Assembly (NCBI GenBank): GCA_949130485.1
Contig: OX422186.1
Coordinates: 1,901,313 to 1,965,312 of the forward strand
Length of the DNA: 64,000 nt
Reading direction: 5' to 3'
Source: Agelas oroides
Lineage: Eukaryota > Porifera > Demospongiae > Agelasida > Agelasidae
The notes under the pieces are model-generated. The model made no database searches. It saw only the letters and a program-made list of their open reading frames with translations, and was not told the DNA's origin. The position numbers and the translations under genes are program-made. Shown here in pieces: positions 59,548-64,000 of the stretch (the first letter of the stretch is position 1; the number at the start of each line of letters is the position of its first letter).

Positions 59548-60591
59548 TCAGTGTGGATCACTTTCAGTACTACATACAAGTAGGTTGGATGTGGATTGTG
59601 AGACTAGTATAATTACCATTGACCCACCTGATAACTGCAGGTAGCCAACTTCAACTGATGAAGGTGATTCATAGCTTCCAACAACAATGATGCAGTCCCT
59701 CAGCCCCACTACCTGGCACAGGTTTCGAGCTGTGGACATGAGTCCCACAAGTAGCCAAGAGTCAGAGTCTGAATTGTACATGTAAACGTCAGCTGTAGGG
59801 GTGCCATGTGAATCATGCCCACCGACTGCCAGCACCCTCCCATTCAAGGTGGTGCAAGTGGATAATGTCATTGGTACATCAGCAATACGCTGCCAGACAC
59901 CAGCTTCATCAGTGTGGGGTGGGGTCAGTGAGGGTGGGTGACACGAGTGAAGGAGGGAGTCCAGACTACAGGTGAAGACTGCATAGGTTGGGTTACCATT
60001 GGTTGGAATGCCATTTCTGTCGTAATCGCACTCGCCTCCCAGCAGGTAGAGACACCCTCCACAGATAGTGGCTGACATGAGGTAGACATGTACTGGTAGG
60101 CTGGCTGCAGTGTACCACTGTCGAGTGGTGATGTTCATCACCTCCACTGTGGATAAGATGGGTTCGTCTCCCTCTCCCAGTCCTCCTGCTGCTATGAGGT
60201 AGTTCTGTGCACTAATGACAGTAGTGTACCCTCGTTTGGTAGGCATCGGAGGAAAGATTGTCACCCACTTACTACCACTGAAACTAAAAAGGTGGTTGGT
60301 ATGTTCTACTGGGAACATTCCATCTGACAAACCTCCAACTGCAGTTAGGAGGTCATTGACAACTGCCAGTCCAACATCTCTGTAAGGACACACTGGCAAT
60401 TTTCTCCAATCATCCTTCTCGAAGTTATATGCAAACACATCATAATTATTCAATAAACTGAAGTAACACACACTGCCATGGGCTACAGCTGTACCCCTTG
60501 CCATCCTCGTCATCTCACATGGTGAATTTCTGCGTGTTTTCCAAATCAATTTCAACTGTTCACATTGCTGGACATCCGATGCCTCTGCCAT
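59548..60591 (-). CDS. kelch-repeat (beta-propeller) protein
   Basis: A 347-codon open frame. After a short N-terminal segment, kelch blades recur with the GG doublet preceded by hydrophobic residues: LLTAVGG, YLIAAGG, CLYLLGG, RVLAVGG and a degenerate CIIVVGS, each followed by a conserved Tyr/Trp (VEVMNITTRQW, VYMYNSDSDSW). That fits a five- to six-bladed propeller. No BTB, BACK or F-box domain is seen, so it is a propeller-only protein or part of a larger one. A donor-like TCAG|GTGGGT at 59627-59628 (phase 1) lies near the C-terminus; the last about 25 codons beyond it overlap repeat-like sequence, so the true 3' end may be spliced elsewhere. Kelch proteins usually mediate protein contacts in ubiquitin ligase or cytoskeletal settings; the partner here is unknown. 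Confidence 0.8.
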   Translation of the reverse strand: MAEASDVQQCEQLKLIWKTRRNSPCEMTRMARGTAVAHGSVCYFSLLNNYDVFAYNFEKDDWRKLPVCPYRDVGLAVVNDLLTAVGGLSDGMFPVEHTNHLFSFSGSKWVTIFPPMPTKRGYTTVISAQNYLIAAGGLGEGDEPILSTVEVMNITTRQWYTAASLPVHVYLMSATICGGCLYLLGGECDYDRNGIPTNGNPTYAVFTCSLDSLLHSCHPPSLTPPHTDEAGVWQRIADVPMTLSTCTTLNGRVLAVGGHDSHGTPTADVYMYNSDSDSWLLVGLMSTARNLCQVVGLRDCIIVVGSYESPSSVEVGYLQLSGGSMVIILVSQSTSNLLVCSTESDPH

Positions 60592-60725
60592 TGCAGTTCA
60601 CCTTCTTTATACTCGAGAATGAATCTACATGAAAACAAACCTGCCTTTAATATAACATCAGTAAAACCATAGATAACTGTACGTACAGTGGAGCCCCTCT
60701 AAAGCCTACACCACTAGTCCACTAC

Positions 60726-60880
60726 CAGGGCTGTAGCAAGCTATTTGAAGGTGGTGTGGCCAAAGTTGACATACCGCACGTAGAATCTATAGGGGGGTCT
60801 GGGGGCATGCTCCCCCAGGAAAATTTTGTTAAATTATACGCTAAGAAAGTGCTTCTGAGGCCATGTTTAGCCTCAAATCT
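60726..60880. mobile_element. partial copy of the CAGTGGCGTAGCCAGG hAT-like family
   Basis: It shares GGGGGGTCTGGGGGCATGCT and the following AAATTTT...CTGAGGC segment with 28540-29040, and starts with a degraded terminal CAGGGCTGTAGCAAGC. The right end is missing. Confidence 0.6.
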
Positions 60881-61106
60881 CATCTGTTCTGCAATTCTTA
60901 GCAAACAGAATGTCAATAGTTGCTACATGCACGTACTCTCTAGGAGTTAGTGATCGCAGGTTGCGCGTAACTTAGTGCGCGTAGTAACTACATATGAAAG
61001 GCGTGCCCCCGCAGCAAAAAAAAATAAATAAAAAATAGCTGGGAGGTCTCTTCTTAGCTGTGATCATCGGCAGTAGGATTCTGATTCACATGGAGTGCTG
61101 AATGAG

Positions 61107-61201
61107 TAGTCTTGTTCCCAGGCTCCCGCCCAGCTGCCATGGCAGTACGTATACTGCAAACGATGGAAAGCTGCATGGACGGGGCCTGGGGAACGAGGCT
61201 A
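61107..61201. mobile_element. TAGCCTCG-family MITE
   Basis: A 95-bp imperfect palindrome, TAGTCTTGTTCCCAGGCTCC to GGCCTGGGGAACGAGGCTA, upstream of the kelch gene. No clean target duplication is visible. Confidence 0.7.
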
Positions 61202-62058
61202 GTCATTTTAGATTCCGCGTCGCGTATGAACTTAGCTGCGCGAACGTGCCGCAGGCAGCACGGGCTTCGTCGCAGTAAAGGAACGGCCGTCGAGTAAAAA
61301 TCCTAACGCAACGTTGCCTTTTTGTCAGTGAAATTTGTACGATGATGGGCAGCCGTTTTCCAAGACGTGTATTCAAAGTGCGCAAGCATGTGCGCGTTTA
61401 GTCTGCGAAAAAGTGGTCGGGCCAAAACCCGACCAGCCAGACGGCTTGCTATGGCCATGACTACTCGGTACTGCGTGTATGGAGTATAGAGTAATTCAGT
61501 AGCTTCCGGCATAGTTTTAGTAGGCGTGGCAATGAGTACTCGCATGACATGACCTCTGCTTGCCGTACAATGGCGAGAAAGCCTAGTACGATGAACCGCA
61601 AGGCTAATATAATGCCGGGTCAAGCTTTCAGAGGAAAGTCCCTGGTATAGATGGCTCAGTCAAACCAGAGCAGACCCTGAGACAGACAGTCCATGGGCTT
61701 ACACCCCTGGGACAGACACTCTACGGTCTTGTTTCCCCTGGGACATAGTCCTGCATGCAGAGCCAGACAGACTTCTAAAATTTCTCCCGCTTTTCATGTG
61801 AGTCTGGCTCCACACTGAGACTACCTTTCTAGCTCGTTGAATGTGACGGTTGGCTATTTGTGTGTGCAAAGCTTGCCTGAGTGGGCTTGGATGTTTGTGA
61901 GTGTACTGGAAAGGCAGAGAGCCATCCTGGAAGACGAGTATCATCACACAGTTGTCTGGCAAAGGTACTGTAGAAAGCTGACTTTTCGGGGTTGTAGGCC
62001 CCGCCCGATTTTATGCTAGCGGGAATGTGTGTAACTTGGCTCCATTCTAGGGGCAATG

Positions 62059-62535
62059 ACAGGGAGTAGGTTTGTGGGCATAACTCCCTGGCCTGGAGGT
62101 GAGCGGGAAAAAGCATACATAGTTTTGTAGGGGGTGAGTTGAGCTTTCTGAAACTGGGCTCAGTTTTGGTTGGTTTGAGTGGAGGTGTGTCGAATTTTTC
62201 TTGAAAGCCAGCACAGCCAAAATGACTGTTTTTGAGGTCAAATGTGTGTTTTGGCCTGTATACTGGAGTTGAAGTGGTCCCAGGACAAATCCATACGTAA
62301 AGTTTTTACTTGTTTTGTGTGTGTGTTGATGATGTGGTCAGACTGAGGGTGGAGCCTTGGAGAGGGTACAAATTTTTATTTCAGCTGAGGGACTAAAAAT
62401 TGAGTTTTTTTGCATTATCAGGTATAGAAAGCAGTTTGGTACAAACTTTTTGTGAATCTTGTGTACACTTTGACATTACCCATCCATCCGTCCACATTAC
62501 TCGGAGATCTGTGATTCAAGGTTGTCCTACCTTAA
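62059..62535. repeat. dispersed repeat, copy 2 (uninterrupted)
   Basis: It matches 7447-7717 and 8497-8644 and shows what the repeat looks like without the inserted element. About 50 bp at 62334-62381 have no counterpart in copy 1, so the insertion there was accompanied by a deletion. Confidence 0.85.
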
Positions 62536-62809
62536 GAAATTTACTATTGAAGCATCTTAGTGATAGCTATACTGTGGACACTGCCAGCCTATTTCTCTCT
62601 GGCCAAAATAATGGCAACTGACACACACATGCACTGCAGACTAATGATTTAACATGTCTCATGATGTCTCACGGTGTCTCATAATGTCTCAGTGTGTGTC
62701 ATAATTTAACCCCATTTGTGCATGTGTACAAATGAATAATTCCTCTACTGACTATATATTTAAAATGGAACGTGGAACAGAAGCAATGGAAAGGAAAATT
62801 TCATTGTTA

Positions 62810-63352
62810 CAGTCGTTCCGCCAGTGACAAGTATACGGGGAATTATTGAAAAACAGGAAGTAAAAACGCAGGCGCATTCCAATGTTTAATTAACGGCACC
62901 TTGTCTTCCGGTGAGTTTTCAAAGTCTCTTGCCAAGAAGATCGAATATATAGGCGCTCACTCTGCCAGCGGTTTTATAGATCAATGAGTCTACTATCGAG
63001 ATCCAACGTTTCAAGTTGTAGCCTCTTACCGCTTTGTGTAGGGAAGCCGTTGTACACGAACGGTTCGATCGCACCGCGTGCAAGAGGGGTGCGATCGAAC
63101 CGTTCGTGTACAACGGCTTCCCTACACGAAGTGGTAAGAGGCTACAACTTGAAACGTTGGATCTCGATAGTAGACTCATTGATCTATAAAACCGCTGGCA
63201 GAGTGAGCGCCTACAGCTTCTCCCTTGTTGGTAGGAGTCCTTGAAAACTTACCGGAAGACAAGGTGCCGTTAATTAAACGTTGGAATTTCTGCACGTATA
63301 CACTTTCCGTTTTTCAATAATTGTCCGTATATTGTCACTGGCGGAACGACTG
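62810..63352. mobile_element. 543-bp near-perfect palindromic element
   Basis: Both halves are inverted copies from the outermost CAGTCGTTCCGCCAGTGAC/GTCACTGGCGGAACGACTG through to a centre near 63083 (CGAACCGTTCGTG arms). GTTA lies directly outside each end (62806-62809, 63353-63356), consistent with a 4-bp target duplication. Mirror-image open frames at 62919-63179 (-) and 62984-63244 (+) are consequences of the palindrome. A transcript would fold into a hairpin of about 260 bp. Confidence 0.9.
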
Positions 63353-64000
63353 GTTACCCTAAATGTTCTCGATGTAGCTAGCTCAGCCCAGAAAGGGGAG
63401 AGACTGGTTGGGCCGTTAATCACCACCCATCCCAACTCCACCCCTGGTGCTGGGCCCCTCAAGGACATAAGGAAATAGCCACAAGTGAAGAGGACTTAAC
63501 ATAATTATACAGATGATTGACACCTGCAGAAGAGTGCTACAAATTGACAAAGAGGAGGATTTTTGTGAGGAAAATGAATCCTTTTCTTGTTTTTTTAGCT
63601 TTAGTGGCAACAGAAAATATTGTTTTCATCTATGCCCTGTAATATCAAACAACAGGCAATGGAAAGTGAGCAGCGATAGCTGATTTAGTATAACTTCATG
63701 GAGGGCTGTAATATGAATGTCTGATGCTTTAGAAATACAAAAGTGTGTTTAGTACAATCACGTTGTAGATATGTAATGTCAGCAAGAAGAACCTACTTTC
63801 TAACTAAAGGGACTACTAGTATTGTATATAAACTTGTCCACATCATTGCTAACACTGTAAACAATCCTACATGTGTTCAAAACCAAATTATCTAATACAG
63901 CAATGTGAAAATGGCAAGAATGAATGCCAATAGGCTTGCATGGGCAGTAGAAAGGCCGAAACTACCAGAAGTTGTGGCATCAGTTGTATCATCAGTTGTG

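Larger units (their letters stand above)
60592..64000. other. gene-poor, repeat-rich right end
   Basis: No convincing gene. It contains a partial hAT-like MITE (60726-60880), a TAGCCTCG-family MITE (61107-61201), a short GGGACAGAC tandem tract near 61660-61750, the second copy of the 7447-type repeat, and a 543-bp palindrome. From 63353 to 64000 I see nothing identifiable. Confidence 0.6.

Noticed and set aside
62919..63244. Two nearly identical 86-codon frames on opposite strands
   Set aside because: They are mirror images within one palindrome, not two related genes.

Overview
The window looks like nuclear DNA of an early-branching marine animal. A sponge is the best guess and a cnidarian the main alternative. 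Evidence: genes split by many GT-AG introns, two NACHT-LRR immune-receptor genes whose leucine-rich repeats are encoded one per exon, a 15-exon purple acid phosphatase, and a dense scatter of short inverted-repeat transposons. There is no prokaryotic operon structure, and I see no rRNA, confident tRNA or CRISPR array.

Layout. 1-2.8 kb: the 3' end of a DUF6589-type gene (+) faces a two-exon RecQ-type helicase (-) tail to tail; I infer a two-gene transposon cut by the window edge. 2.8-9.2 kb: transposon-rich spacer with a TTAA-flanked element carrying a 65-nt T tract, a PIF1-like helicase pseudogene with one in-frame stop, and a repeat interrupted by a second element. 9.2-27.8 kb (-): NLR-A, 11 coding exons: tandem DED-like domains, two linker exons, a NACHT exon with a degenerate nucleotide site, and seven 3' LRR/terminal exons. 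Its introns hold many MITEs and fragments of PIF1/Helitron-like genes. 30.5-42.8 kb (+): secreted purple acid phosphatase with complete metal-ligand motifs. 46.7-57.1 kb (+): NLR-B, 11 coding exons with the same domain order but an intact P-loop, Walker B and DED RxDL motif. 59.5-60.6 kb (-): a kelch-repeat gene convergent with NLR-B. 60.6-64 kb: repeats, including a 543-bp near-perfect palindrome.

The most interesting feature is the pair of divergently oriented tandem-DED NLR genes, one apparently able to bind nucleotide and one not, on either side of a phosphatase gene. The arrangement recalls sensor/executor NLR pairs known in plants, but a functional partnership is inference only. NLR-A, NLR-B and the phosphatase were rebuilt by matching splice sites and codon phase across exons, and all three give uninterrupted reading frames.

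The remaining sequence is mainly transposon debris: hAT-like MITEs with 8-bp target duplications, elements with 9-bp duplications, TTAA-flanked elements, a palindromic family with apparent 4-bp duplications, and a TA-flanked element that has captured a host exon.
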